Below are positions 34,376 through 43,678 of a DNA stretch of 64,000 nt, piece after piece; the first letter of the stretch is position 1; the number at the start of each line of letters is the position of its first letter. Source of the stretch: Lujinxingia litoralis. GTDB lineage: Bacteria > Myxococcota_A > Bradymonadia > Bradymonadales > Bradymonadaceae. The stretch spans positions 1-64,000 of the forward strand of contig NZ_QHKO01000003.1 of NCBI RefSeq assembly GCF_003260125.1, given 5' to 3'. Position numbers and translations under genes: made by a program. The notes under the pieces were generated by a model. It ran no database searches. It was not told the origin of the DNA and was given only the letters and a program-made list of their open reading frames with translations.

Positions 34376-35857
34376 TTAATCCTGGTCGGAGTCCAGATCG
34401 ACCAGGCGAAGCTCGGAGATGGATTGCGGCTCAAAGTGCGCGGTCGGGGTCTGGTCGCGGTTATCGCGGCGGGCTTCGTCGGGGACGCGCTCAGACACAA
34501 AGGTTGCGAGCTCCCCCAGGGCGATGTGGCCGTCGGTATTGGCGTCGGCCTGACCGCGAAGCCCCTCCAGCACGAAGTAGGAGAAGAGCCCGTGATCGGT
34601 GCCCTGCATCGTGCCGGTGACCTCGTCGGCGGCCGCGGCGCTTAAGAGCGCAAAGCGCGTGGGCTGGTCGTCGCGGGGGACGACCTCCAGGTCTTTGACC
34701 GGGACCAGGGGCCGGGTGCCCTCGGCCAGGACGCTGCGGCCTCCGGAGCCCGAGAAACAGGCATCGAGCATGACGATGACTTCCGCCGCATTAAGGTCGC
34801 GCAGACCTTCGGTGAGCGCGTCGATGCCCATGCCCTGGCGGTTGATGAAGCGGGGGTCGCCATCCCAGGGGACCAGGTAGCTGTCGCCGGTCTGGGGATC
34901 GGGGGCGCCGTGTCCGGCAAAAAAGACGTAGACCCGTCCGGTGGCGCGGGCGTTTTTGGGGAGCCACTCCTGGAGGTAGGCCTCCAGCGAGGAGCTGGTG
35001 GCCTGGTCATCGAGCAGGGTGATGATGTTGCGCCGCGACAGTCCCAGATGGGTCTCCGCCAGGTCGGCGAAGGCCTGGGCGTCGGCGCGGGCGCCGGTGG
35101 AGGCCGGAAGCCCGGAGCGGTAGTCCTCCACGCCGATAACCAGCGCGATATCGTCGGGGCGAGACGCCGGCGTGACCGGGCGCGGGGTCGGGCGCTCCGC
35201 GGTTGGCGGCGCGTCGGGGGCGGTCTCCCGCTGCGCGCCCAGGGAGAGGAACGCGCGCTGCGCGGCATCCTGCACCGCGGGGTTGGCATCGCTTTCGGCG
35301 ACGCTCTGCAGGGCCAGGAGCACCTTGGCGTCGGGGACGGCGATGTTGCGCAGCGCGTCAATCGAGGCGCGGCGCACGGTGGGGAACTCCGAGCCCAGCG
35401 CCGAAACCAGGGTGGTGAGCCCGCCGGACCCCTGTGCCCCCAGCGCCCCCAGCCCCAGGGAGGCCGCGTAGGGGTTGGTTTTGGTCAGCGCCGGAACCGC
35501 GTCCCGGCCGAATTTGGTGGCCGTGGAGACCAGGGGCTCGCAGGTGGCGTCGCTTACCCACTCTTCGCTGTCTTCGGTGATGCCCTCTTCCACCATGCAG
35601 CCGGAGGCGTAGAGGGCGATCAGCTCCGCCATGACCGGGGCGGTGACCTCGGCATCGGCGTTGACCAGGTACATGGAGGCGGAGCGGGCGTCGGGCCCGC
35701 CCTGCTTAACGATCTCGACCATGCGGGCCTGGCCCTCGGGGGTGTAGAGGGCGTCGCGGGTCTCAAAGCCCTGTTTGACGTGCCAGGGGGTGCAGGCGCT
35801 CAAGCCCAGGCTCAGGCTCATGGCGAGCCCCAGGCCGCTGAGGTAAGAGGCCTTCAT
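34376..35857 (-). CDS. Caspase-family (C14) lipoprotein with HEAT-like repeats and an EF-hand
   Basis: The 493-residue protein has a lipoprotein signal with lipobox LSAC (Cys22), a helical HEAT-like region (about 115-210, LTTLVSALGSEFPTVRRASIDAL), a Pro-rich linker, and a caspase-like peptidase domain from about 235 (DDIALVIGVEDY). The catalytic dyad is His316 (VFFAGHGAPD) and Cys367 (VMLDACFSGSGG), both intact. GLFSYFVLEGLRG leads to an EF-hand-like loop, DANTDGHIALGEL (438-450). Bacterial caspase homologues cleave after basic or acidic residues and can execute regulated self-killing or developmental lysis, but this one should face the periplasm. Its ATG overlaps the upstream lipoprotein stop by 4 bp, so the two are coupled. 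Confidence 0.88.
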   Translation of the reverse strand: MKASYLSGLGLAMSLSLGLSACTPWHVKQGFETRDALYTPEGQARMVEIVKQGGPDARSASMYLVNADAEVTAPVMAELIALYASGCMVEEGITEDSEEWVSDATCEPLVSTATKFGRDAVPALTKTNPYAASLGLGALGAQGSGGLTTLVSALGSEFPTVRRASIDALRNIAVPDAKVLLALQSVAESDANPAVQDAAQRAFLSLGAQRETAPDAPPTAERPTPRPVTPASRPDDIALVIGVEDYRSGLPASTGARADAQAFADLAETHLGLSRRNIITLLDDQATSSSLEAYLQEWLPKNARATGRVYVFFAGHGAPDPQTGDSYLVPWDGDPRFINRQGMGIDALTEGLRDLNAAEVIVMLDACFSGSGGRSVLAEGTRPLVPVKDLEVVPRDDQPTRFALLSAAAADEVTGTMQGTDHGLFSYFVLEGLRGQADANTDGHIALGELATFVSERVPDEARRDNRDQTPTAHFEPQSISELRLVDLDSDQD

Positions 35858-37107
35858 GGTGCGACCTCCTCACCGGTGGCGCCTTCTTCACCGGTGGCGT
35901 CGGCGCTTTCATCGGTGGCGTCGGCGGCGAGTTCGTCTTCCAGGGCCTGGACCTCCTGGTCACCGGTCTGGTCGGCGATGGATTTGACCATCTCGCGGCG
36001 CGCGCGCTCTTCTTCGCCGTAGGGGAAGAAGGCCAGCACGCGGGCGATGTATTTGAGCCCTTCGGGGCTTTCGACGGTTTCGGCCGGGCAGTAGCGCTCG
36101 TCTTTGACCCGGGAGGCGATGCCTTCGGCGGCGGTGGCCACGACCTGCTCGTCTTCCAGGTAACCCTGGAGGCTGGCGCGGGTGATCGATTCGCTGACGA
36201 TGGCCTCTCCCAGGTACTGAACGACCTGCGTGCGGGCGTTGCGCATGGCCATGGTGCGGGCCATATCGCCGGTGGCCGCCGGCGGGCTGATGCCTACGAA
36301 GTACTGACCCTCATCGCTCTGCGGGGGACGATCCACCCAACCACAGCCGGTGATCTCGGCGTCGACGACGCGGAAGGCGAAGTACACATCTTCAAAGGTG
36401 ATGGCGCGGCGCCAGGCCCAGCCGTCGGCGATCTCGACATCGCCGCCGACCTGATAGGCGGTGCCGCCGAGTTCCGGCCCGCCCTTGGCGCTGACGTCCA
36501 CATCGGTGGAACGGCCGGTGTTCTGGAACAGGGTGCCCTCCCCGGACCAGAATTCACCGATGTACTGACCGGAGCAGGCGTCGGCGGAGGATTCACAGCA
36601 GGTGTTGTAGGCGTCGAAGTCTTCGATGTGGGCGACGAGCTTTTTCTTGAGGTTGTAGCGCACGCGCACGTTGGTGGTGCGCTCATTGCCCACCGAAGCG
36701 TCGCCGGAGGGCGCCGCGCTGATCGCGGGGGCCTGCAGGCCCAGGGAGGCTTTCACCGAGCTGGAGCTCTGGTAGTACTCATCGAACTGCCCGGCGGCGT
36801 TGACCTCGCGGTAGGTGATGTACTGGCTGCAGGAGGTCTGCACGCCGCGGTTCTCATCGATCTCGTCGGGGGAGACGCCCGGGCTGATGAAGCGACCGAT
36901 GTACATGGAGGGGTCGGAGTCGAAGGAGGCGCGCAGGTAGACCCCTTCGCGGGCGCCGGCGACGTAGGGCCCCTGGGCCATGGCGCTGACATCGGGCTTG
37001 TCGGCGTGGGAGCTGCAGCCGGTGCCCAGCGAGGGGAGCAGCAGGGCGACCATTCCCAGAGCGGTCAGCGGACGATAAGCATTAAAGCAAGCGGGAAAAG
37101 ATTTCAT
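35854..37107 (-). CDS. LPP20-like lipoprotein coupled to the caspase gene
   Basis: From ATG 37107 (GGAG upstream) the 417-residue product has a lipoprotein signal with lipobox GTGC (about residue 31). The longer ORF would add 38 residues of no signal character. The mature part is beta-rich with scattered Cys (TCCESSADACSG). Residues about 300-345 (RTMAMRNARTQVVQYLGEAI) resemble the LPP20-type helix-strand segment. The C-terminal 40 residues are very acidic. It overlaps the caspase gene by 4 bp, which strongly suggests one functional unit. The exact family is not certain. Confidence 0.7.
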   Translation of the reverse strand: MKSFPACFNAYRPLTALGMVALLLPSLGTGCSSHADKPDVSAMAQGPYVAGAREGVYLRASFDSDPSMYIGRFISPGVSPDEIDENRGVQTSCSQYITYREVNAAGQFDEYYQSSSSVKASLGLQAPAISAAPSGDASVGNERTTNVRVRYNLKKKLVAHIEDFDAYNTCCESSADACSGQYIGEFWSGEGTLFQNTGRSTDVDVSAKGGPELGGTAYQVGGDVEIADGWAWRRAITFEDVYFAFRVVDAEITGCGWVDRPPQSDEGQYFVGISPPAATGDMARTMAMRNARTQVVQYLGEAIVSESITRASLQGYLEDEQVVATAAEGIASRVKDERYCPAETVESPEGLKYIARVLAFFPYGEEERARREMVKSIADQTGDQEVQALEDELAADATDESADATGEEGATGEEVAP

Positions 37108-37439
37108 CGGGGGGGCTCCGTAAACAAGGTCGTACAAGTGAACACTTCGGGTCATCACCGGGTAGAGCACCGCGGCTTTGTAGGGTGGGCGGCAGACGGC
37201 CCTGTGACGAGCAATATTCATCGACGGATGGAACTTGCCACAAGTCAGCCCTCCTTGTCATGGTGCGGGCCCGGTGAAGAAGAGATGCAGCGTTTGAATG
37301 GTCCGGGGGCCGGCGGCGTCCGAAGCCCGCGACGAGCCTGGCCGCGAAGCCGGGGCGGCTCATAAAAAGTGAGATGAGAAGCGTTTGGATGGAATGTGAG
37401 GGAGCGCCGGGGCGGCCACCCTCCTCAGGAGCAGATGTG
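37108..37439. other. Non-coding divergent region between two lipoprotein genes
   Basis: This 332-bp gap separates the divergently transcribed LPP20-like and DUF4384-like lipoprotein genes. I see no convincing ORF, repeat or strong hairpin. It must carry promoters for both, but no hexamer pair is good enough to call. Confidence 0.5.
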
Positions 37440-38723
37440 ATGAGACGAGTAGCGACGTGGACCAAGTGGGCGGGGTGTCTGGCGGCGGCCGGGCTGTGGG
37501 GATGTGCGACACCGGCGGGTTCGGCCTCCACGCCGGGGCAGGCGCAGCAGGCCCAGGCCCCGGCCGACCCCCAGGCGTGCAGCGGCAACCTGGTGCCGCC
37601 TTCGGGCTATCATCAGGAGACGGCCTTTGCCGCGCTGAGTGTGGCCAACGCGCGGCAGGAGGCCTCCGAGAGTGCGCGCACGCGTTTGCGCGAACGCCTG
37701 TGTCAGGGGTATCGCTGCGGGCAGATCGAGGAGTTGATCTCGGTGTGGAAGAGCGCCGATGACGGGCGCCAGGCCTGTGTGATGGCGGTGGCCTCCCGCG
37801 AGAAGGTCGCGGCGGTGTACGCCGAGCCGCGGCGGGCGTTGGAGGCGGCGCTGGTGGAGGTGGCTGAGGCGATCGCCCGGGAGTCTCACGCTGAGGAGAG
37901 CGAGGAGCGTGCCGTGGCGCTCGATACGTTGAACGACGAAGGCGTCAACGGCGGGCCGCGCGCGGAGTGGCTCTTCGATCAGCTGCTCACCGCGTTGAGC
38001 ACCACCGAGGTGCAGACCCGCACCCTGCCCGGGAAGTGGTCCGGGCTGGGGTTGCCGCCCTCGACCGCCGCGGTGGTGCGGGGCACGATTCGCCGACTGC
38101 CGGGGCAGGAGACGATGCTGGAGGCCAGTTTTCGGGTGGAGCGCGGCGACCAGATCCGGGGCGTGGGCACGGTGAGCTTTCCGCAGGCGATTGCGCCCCA
38201 GATCGATCCGAACACCTACATGCCCCCCCTGCCCACCGGCAATGGCAAGGTCGCTCTGCACCTGGACGCTCGCCCCGGTGGTGGTCTTTGCGACGGGCAG
38301 GAAACCGAGGTCTGGCTGGAGACGGCCGAGCCGCTGCATGTGCGGGTGATCAATCTCTACGGCAATGGAGAGGGCGGGCTGATGGTGTATTCCTCCGGGG
38401 CGGATCGTTTGCCGCCGCACCATCCGGTGAGCCTGGGCGAGTTTAAGGCCGTGCGCGCCAGTGACGTGCCGGTGGAGCGTTTTCTGGTGATCGCCGCGCC
38501 GACCGAAGAGGGGCTGGGGCGCTTTGGCGCCCTGGGAGAGGTGTGCCGGTTGCCGACGACGATGGCCCGGGCGCTCAATCAGGGCGACCAGGTGCCGGGC
38601 TCGGCGGCGACGTGGACGACCGGTCAGGATTTTCGGCTGATGTCTGGAGAGGCCTGTGAGGATGTGACGCCCGCCCCGGCGCAGGATCTGGCGATGCTTG
38701 AGCAGCTTCCCGGATGCTGGTGA
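37440..38723 (+). CDS. DUF4384-like lipoprotein
   Basis: From ATG 37440 (AGGAGC upstream) the product has 427 residues and a lipoprotein signal with lipobox LWGC. Residues about 45-140 (ALSVANARQEASESARTRLRER) resemble the LPP20-like segment of the neighbouring lipoprotein. The C-terminal half contains a DUF4384-like domain (VWLETAEPLHVRVINLYGNG, then GLMVYSSG and EFKAVRASDVPVERFLVIAAP). DUF4384 domains often occur in or beside bacterial caspase-like proteins, matching the divergent caspase operon here. It is probably periplasmic, and its function is unknown. Confidence 0.72.
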   Translation: MRRVATWTKWAGCLAAAGLWGCATPAGSASTPGQAQQAQAPADPQACSGNLVPPSGYHQETAFAALSVANARQEASESARTRLRERLCQGYRCGQIEELISVWKSADDGRQACVMAVASREKVAAVYAEPRRALEAALVEVAEAIARESHAEESEERAVALDTLNDEGVNGGPRAEWLFDQLLTALSTTEVQTRTLPGKWSGLGLPPSTAAVVRGTIRRLPGQETMLEASFRVERGDQIRGVGTVSFPQAIAPQIDPNTYMPPLPTGNGKVALHLDARPGGGLCDGQETEVWLETAEPLHVRVINLYGNGEGGLMVYSSGADRLPPHHPVSLGEFKAVRASDVPVERFLVIAAPTEEGLGRFGALGEVCRLPTTMARALNQGDQVPGSAATWTTGQDFRLMSGEACEDVTPAPAQDLAMLEQLPGCW

Positions 38724-38730
38724 GGTGAGC

Positions 38731-38771
38731 GTCGGCCCCGGCCTCCCGGCGTCTGGGAGCCCGGGGCCGAC
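38731..38771. terminator. Convergent hairpin terminator
   Basis: Arms 38731-38747 and 38755-38771 pair over 16 of 17 positions around a 7-base loop. It lies in the 64-bp gap between the convergent DUF4384-like gene and moeA. The T-tract is weak (CTCTT), so efficiency is uncertain. Confidence 0.6.
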
Positions 38772-38787
38772 TCTTAAAGCGCGTGTT

Positions 38788-40011
38788 TTAGCTGCCCGGG
38801 AGCAGGAGCATGGGCAGGGAGGCACCGGCGCTCAGGCTATCGATGCCTTCCTCGACGATGCCCAGGGCGGTGGCGCCCGCAAAGAGCGCGGGGTTGCCGC
38901 TGCTCTGATCGCTTAAGGGCGCAAAGTGCATTACCCCGCGCTGCGCGTACCATTGACCGGCCAGGTAGGTGCGCCGCCGGCCGGCGCCCTGGACCGGGGC
39001 ATCAAGCACCGCGTTGACTCGGGGCAGGCTGGCCTGGTCGCGGGGAACGCCCTGGGCGCAGGCCAGCAGCGGGCGCACAAAGAGTTGAAACCCCACAAAG
39101 CTCGATGCCGGGTTGCCCGGCAGCCCCACCAGGGCAGTGCCGCCTTCGGTGGTGCCAAAGGCCAGGGGCTTGCCCGGCTTCATGCGAATTTTCCAGAAGG
39201 TCATGCCGCTACTCCTCTCATCGAGGACCCGGCGCACGTGGTCGTGCTCGCCAACGGAGACGCCGCCGATGCTCAACACGAGATCGCTGGTGGCGCAGGC
39301 CTCTTCAAAGGCAGCCCGGACCGCTTCGTAGCGGTCCGGGGTGATGGGGAGCACCCGAGTGGTCGCGCCGCAGCGTTTGGCCAGGGCCTCGATCATATAA
39401 GCGTTGGAGTTGACGAGCTGGCCGGGCCCGGGCTCTTGACCGAGCTCCACAAGCTCGTCGCCGGTGGCGATGATGGTGACCCGGGGACGGCGCACCACGC
39501 TGAGGGCGGCGATGTTGAAGCTGGCCAGCAGCCCGATCGAGGCCGCGTCCAGGCGCTGGCCCGGGAAGAGCGCCGGCCGCCCCTGGCTCAGATAGTCTCC
39601 GGCGCGACGGATGTGGTCATGTGCGGGGAGCTCCCGCACGGTGACTTCGCCATCGCCAAAGTCGCAGAGCTCGCGGGGGATGACCTGGTCGGCGTGTTGG
39701 GGAATACGGGCGCCGGTGGAGATGCGCATGGCCTGGGCCGGGCCCAGCTCCCGGTCGGCCGGGTGGCCGGCGGCCGACTCCCCGACCAGCGGGAGGGTCC
39801 GGGGCAGAGCGGTGAGGTCGTCCCGGCGCACGACGATGCCGTCCATCGCCGAATTGTCAAACGCGGGCACGTCGGCCGGGGCGTTGATCGGTGCGGCCAG
39901 GTAGCGGCCCGGGGCGTCGCTCAGGCCGACGCGTTCGGTGCCCTGGCGAGGCGCGGCGTCGAGGATGTGGAGGAGGGCGTCTTCGACGCTGATGAAGTGA
40001 CTCATGCTCAT
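38788..40011 (-). CDS. moeA: Molybdopterin molybdenumtransferase MoeA
   Basis: MoeA inserts molybdate into adenylylated molybdopterin, the last step of Moco synthesis. The 408-residue form from ATG 40011 contains FDNSAMDGIVVR, the MoeA motif GGVSVGEHDHVRRVL, KPGKPLAFGT, and VGLPGNPASSFVGFQLFVRP, followed by the C-terminal beta domain. No good Shine-Dalgarno marks either candidate ATG (40011 or 40005), and the longest ORF (40062) would begin inside a small hairpin (40038-40060). No other Moco gene is adjacent, so it is an isolated gene. Confidence 0.94.
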   Translation of the reverse strand: MSMSHFISVEDALLHILDAAPRQGTERVGLSDAPGRYLAAPINAPADVPAFDNSAMDGIVVRRDDLTALPRTLPLVGESAAGHPADRELGPAQAMRISTGARIPQHADQVIPRELCDFGDGEVTVRELPAHDHIRRAGDYLSQGRPALFPGQRLDAASIGLLASFNIAALSVVRRPRVTIIATGDELVELGQEPGPGQLVNSNAYMIEALAKRCGATTRVLPITPDRYEAVRAAFEEACATSDLVLSIGGVSVGEHDHVRRVLDERSSGMTFWKIRMKPGKPLAFGTTEGGTALVGLPGNPASSFVGFQLFVRPLLACAQGVPRDQASLPRVNAVLDAPVQGAGRRRTYLAGQWYAQRGVMHFAPLSDQSSGNPALFAGATALGIVEEGIDSLSAGASLPMLLLPGS

Positions 40012-40106
40012 GTGTGGGTAAGGGGAGATATGACGATGGGCCGCCCTTAAGGAGCGGCCCATCTGGTGAGGCTCAAAAACGGAGGGGGCCGTCCCCCCCC
40101 CGGTGT

Positions 40107-40403
40107 TCAGGGCGCGAGATCCTGGCGCCGGGCCGGCTCCTCTTCCTTGCGGGGAGGCGCGGTCGGCTCGGCGTCGGAGAGCTGACCGACTTCCGGCGGG
40201 AGCTTCGCCCAGTCGGGGTTACCGCAGGGGTTACCCTCCAGCTCTTCGGCCGAGGGCTTCTCCATGGGGGACGCCGTCTGGAGGATGCGTCGCTCGCCAG
40301 AGCGCTGTTCATTGGACTCGGGGGCCGAGCGGCAGCCAACCGAGGCGACGCATAAGGTCGCGATGGTGAGGAGCGCCAGGTTCCGAACGTTCGCCAGGGT
40401 CAT
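40107..40403 (-). CDS. Small Glu/Pro-rich lipoprotein
   Basis: From ATG 40403 (AAGGAG upstream) the product is 98 residues with a lipoprotein signal and lipobox ASVGC. The mature part is polar, rich in Glu, Pro and Arg and has one Cys, so it is probably disordered. No family is recognised. It lies 11 bp downstream of the Big_5-like lipoprotein gene on the same strand and is likely its operon partner. Confidence 0.65.
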   Translation of the reverse strand: MTLANVRNLALLTIATLCVASVGCRSAPESNEQRSGERRILQTASPMEKPSAEELEGNPCGNPDWAKLPPEVGQLSDAEPTAPPRKEEEPARRQDLAP

Positions 40404-40414
40404 CTCAAAACTCC

Positions 40415-42148
40415 TTATTCGGCCGCGCACGCCGCCTCAGCGCGGCGGTCGACGTCGAAGTAGCGGTTGTAGCAGTAGTCCATGCTGAAGCCTTCCCCGA
40501 AGTTAAAGCGGGTGCTCAGCGCGAAGGCCGGATCCATGAACCAGGCCCCACCGCTGTAGGAGCTGCCCGAGAACCAGGAGAAGGGCGTTCTGCCGAAGGA
40601 TTGCTCCGCCTCGCTGCACAGGGCCACCGGCAGGTAGAGCGGATTGTTGACCGTCGGACCGACCGGGCGGGGGTTGGAGGGGAGCTCTTCGGGGTTGTAG
40701 GAGAATCCCACGCCATCGAAGACGCCGCAGCTGAAGTCGGCGCGGCGAGACCAGATCTCGTTGACGAAGGGAACCAGCTCGTAGGTGAACTCACGCAGGC
40801 CGGTCTCCGGATTCTCGGTAGCCTGATCGAAGGTCTGGCCCTGGTCGCCCGGGCGCAGGATAAAGCCGGCGTCGATGCCGGTGGTGGCGAAGGACGCGTT
40901 GCCGTAGGGACATTCGGTGGTCCAACCCGAGGGGCGCACATACCAGTTGCAACCGGCGTGTTCCCCGCTGGGGACAAAGAGCGGGTAGCGCGCGCCCTCT
41001 TCCAACAGGGCGTCGGCGAAGGTGTCGGCGCTGTTGGTTCCTCGCCCCCGGACCGGCGAGCTGTCGGGGCGGTAGCTCAGGTGCTTGTCGTTGCTGGCGG
41101 CCGATTCGGCTTTGAGGCCTTCGACGAAATCCACGTCGCCGCTGGCACGGTTGACCGCCACGACCATGCTGGTGAAGTCGTGTTCGTAGTACCGTTGGCT
41201 CCCGTCGACCACGCGGCGGCGGGCCGGGTAGTAGAGGGAGTAGTGGATGTAGTGATGGGACTCGGTCTGGGTCACCGAGTAGTAGACCGAGGCGACCGGG
41301 CGTGTGGCCGAGGCCCGGGCGTTGGTCAGGTTGTTGTCGGTGTCGAAGTCCCCGTCGAAGTCGATGCGGGTGGGGATATCGATGTTGATCTCCGAGCCCT
41401 CCACCAGGCGGGTGTCCTGGTAGATGATCGGCGCGTAGGTGGCGGCGAGCTCGGTCAACTCGGCGGGTTCGCTGGAGTTGGTGACGAAGGTGCTCTCAAA
41501 TCGGCGGAAGAGCGGATTGGAGGGCTGGGCCTGATCCTGGACGCCGGTGGTCACGATGATGGTGTATTGCGTGGCCGGGCGCAGGGGCTGACGAGGGGTG
41601 AGCACGGCCTGGCGTTCGTCTTCCAGGTACTCGATGTCGACCGGAATGGCACCCAGGCGGCTGTCCAGCGCGTCGGGGTCGGCGATGAAAAAGGACTGGA
41701 TATTGAGCGTGCGGAACGCATCGATCGCTTTGCTGAAGGTCACCCGGACTTCGGTGTCGGTGGGGACATTGCGCGCGCCGTCGATGGGGATGACGTGGGT
41801 GACCCGGGGCTGTTCGGTGTCGGGGTCTTCGACGTCGGGATCGGTGTTGGTGTCGGGAACAAAGGCGTCGGGCTCTTCGTCGGCGTCGGGGGTGCCCGTG
41901 TCTTCGTCGGTGATGTCGGCGCGCTCACAGATGGAGGCCACGCACACAAAGCCCGGATCGCAGTCGCTCTCCGACGAGCAGGTGGGCTGGCTGACCATAG
42001 TGCAGGCGCCAGCGCGGCAGATCTGACCTTCTTCGGGGCAATCTTCGGTGGTGCCGCAGGCGGGACGTTCGTTACTGGCGCAGCCGCCCAGGGCCAGAGC
42101 CAGGGTGGCGCAGGCGACTAAGAGCTGCTGTCGGATTGAGGCGGGCAT
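40415..42148 (-). CDS. Lipoprotein with Cys-rich N-terminus and Ig-like (Big_5-type) domain
   Basis: The 577-residue form from ATG 42148 has GGAG seven bases upstream and a lipobox LGGC. After the anchor come two short Cys-rich segments (ACGTTEDCPEEGQICRAGAC and SESDCDPGFVC), an Asp/Thr/Pro-rich linker, and a Big_5/SbsA Ig-like domain (about 110-215, VTHVIPIDGARNVPTDTEVR with VTFSKAID). The large C-terminal part (YAPIIYQDTRLVEG, HHYIHYSLYYPARR, YYEHDFTSMVVAV) faintly recalls the Vps62/DUF946 type of beta domain; this is a weak resemblance. It should be a surface or periplasmic protein of unknown role. Confidence 0.75.
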   Translation of the reverse strand: MPASIRQQLLVACATLALALGGCASNERPACGTTEDCPEEGQICRAGACTMVSQPTCSSESDCDPGFVCVASICERADITDEDTGTPDADEEPDAFVPDTNTDPDVEDPDTEQPRVTHVIPIDGARNVPTDTEVRVTFSKAIDAFRTLNIQSFFIADPDALDSRLGAIPVDIEYLEDERQAVLTPRQPLRPATQYTIIVTTGVQDQAQPSNPLFRRFESTFVTNSSEPAELTELAATYAPIIYQDTRLVEGSEINIDIPTRIDFDGDFDTDNNLTNARASATRPVASVYYSVTQTESHHYIHYSLYYPARRRVVDGSQRYYEHDFTSMVVAVNRASGDVDFVEGLKAESAASNDKHLSYRPDSSPVRGRGTNSADTFADALLEEGARYPLFVPSGEHAGCNWYVRPSGWTTECPYGNASFATTGIDAGFILRPGDQGQTFDQATENPETGLREFTYELVPFVNEIWSRRADFSCGVFDGVGFSYNPEELPSNPRPVGPTVNNPLYLPVALCSEAEQSFGRTPFSWFSGSSYSGGAWFMDPAFALSTRFNFGEGFSMDYCYNRYFDVDRRAEAACAAE

Positions 42149-42394
42149 GAGAGACTCCATAAAATTCGGTGTTGTCGCAGTATCGGCGGGAAGTTAGCAA
42201 AAAGTCTGGCGAGTTTCTATCACGACGAAGGCCCGCGCGCGCAAGGCGCGCCCGGGGAATCTGCCGGGTGCGCCGGCCGGTTGTCACCGGTGGCGGGCTG
42301 GGCTAGTTGTGAGGCTGGCCCGTGCCGGGCGCCGCCGAAGTGGAGCGGCGCGCCGGCGGTGCGCCCGCTGACGACCACCGATCGACGAGCTCCG

Positions 42395-43654
42395 ATGTCT
42401 TACGAACGCTTTATCGCCTGGCGCCACCTGCGCTCCAAGCGCACCTCGTTTTTGTCGACAATTACCCTGATCGCGATTCTCGGCGTCTTTCTGGGCGTGA
42501 CCGCGCTGACCAGCGTGGTGGCGGTGACCGGCGGGTTTGAGGAGGCGTTCCGGGAGCGGGTGCTCGGGGTTAACAGCCACCTGATGGTGATCAAATACGG
42601 CGTGGATTTTCGCGACTATCGCGAGATTCAGGAAGAGATCGATGAGATCGAGGGGGTCAGCGCGACCAGCCCCTTTATTCTGCACGAGATGATTGCCACG
42701 CATGGCAATCTGAGCGCGGGTATTTTGATCAAGGGCATCGACCCGGCTACCGCCCAGAGTGTGAGCGATCTGCCCAAATACACGCTGGAGCCCGGGGTGG
42801 TCTCGGAGCTGGAGTTTGAGCGCTTCCCGGCCGACGGACAGGTCAAGCAGCCGCGCATCCTGATCGGTCACACCCTGGCCGAGCGCCTGGGCGCGGAGCG
42901 CGGCGATGTCATCCAGGTGACTAGCCCGCTGGAGAGCCTGGATCCGGGGAAGTGGAGCTCCAAATCGAGTGCCCCCTCCAGCCGTCAGTTTGAGGTGGCC
43001 GGGATCTATCGCAGCGGATTTCATCAGTACGACAACCGCATGGTGATGGTCGACTACCAGGCGCTGCAGGACTTTTTTAATCAGGGCGACACCGTCACCG
43101 GGGTCGACGTACGTGTCGATGACGTGTTCGGCGTGGGGGCGATCGCCAGCCAGCTGCGCCGGGATCTTCCCGAGGGGCGCTTTCGGGTGATGGACTGGCG
43201 TCAGCTCAATCACAACCTCTTTACCAGCCTGGGGCTGCAGCGCCTGGTACTGGCGGTGCTCTTCTGCTTCATCGTGCTGGTGGCCAGCTTCAACATCGTC
43301 TGCACGCTCATCATGATCGTGCTCGAGAAGAATAAGGATATCGCGATCCTCAAGTCGATGGGGGCCACGAACTGGGGCGTGATGAAGACCTTTATCTATC
43401 AGGGCGCGGTGGTCGGGTTTGTGGGTACGGCCAGCGGTCTGGTGGGCGGGCTGGCGGTCTGCTTGACGATCAAGCACACGAGCTTCGGGCTGGATCCCTC
43501 GATCTACATGATCGACCACCTGCCGGTGCGCATGCTGCCCCTGGAGTTCGCGATGGTGGGGCTGGTGTCGATGGCCATCAGCCTGCTGGCCACGGTGGGG
43601 CCCTCGTGGTGGGCGTCGCGGCTGAACCCGGTCGACGGGCTGCGCTACGACTGA
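42395..43654 (+). CDS. LolC/LolE-family lipoprotein-release permease
   Basis: The family extracts mature lipoproteins from the inner membrane, working with the LolD ATPase. The 419-residue protein begins RFIAWRHLRSKRTSFLSTIT, a LolC/E hallmark, with one membrane helix, a large periplasmic domain (about 50-285), then three C-terminal helices and the end ATVGPSWWASRLNPVDGLRYD. The ATG at 42395 is chosen since the longer ORF adds 38 non-conserved residues. No lolD or second permease is adjacent. In this lipoprotein-rich genome a single LolC/E hybrid (LolF-type) is possible but cannot be shown here. Confidence 0.88.
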   Translation: MSYERFIAWRHLRSKRTSFLSTITLIAILGVFLGVTALTSVVAVTGGFEEAFRERVLGVNSHLMVIKYGVDFRDYREIQEEIDEIEGVSATSPFILHEMIATHGNLSAGILIKGIDPATAQSVSDLPKYTLEPGVVSELEFERFPADGQVKQPRILIGHTLAERLGAERGDVIQVTSPLESLDPGKWSSKSSAPSSRQFEVAGIYRSGFHQYDNRMVMVDYQALQDFFNQGDTVTGVDVRVDDVFGVGAIASQLRRDLPEGRFRVMDWRQLNHNLFTSLGLQRLVLAVLFCFIVLVASFNIVCTLIMIVLEKNKDIAILKSMGATNWGVMKTFIYQGAVVGFVGTASGLVGGLAVCLTIKHTSFGLDPSIYMIDHLPVRMLPLEFAMVGLVSMAISLLATVGPSWWASRLNPVDGLRYD

Positions 43655-43678
43655 TCTGACAAAGCGGCGCGCGTTCCG

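Noticed and set aside
40038..40060. Hairpin GGGCCGC / GCGGCCC upstream of moeA as a terminator or Moco riboswitch
   Set aside because: Only 7 perfect pairs, no T-tract on the minus strand, and no resemblance to the known Moco aptamer layout.
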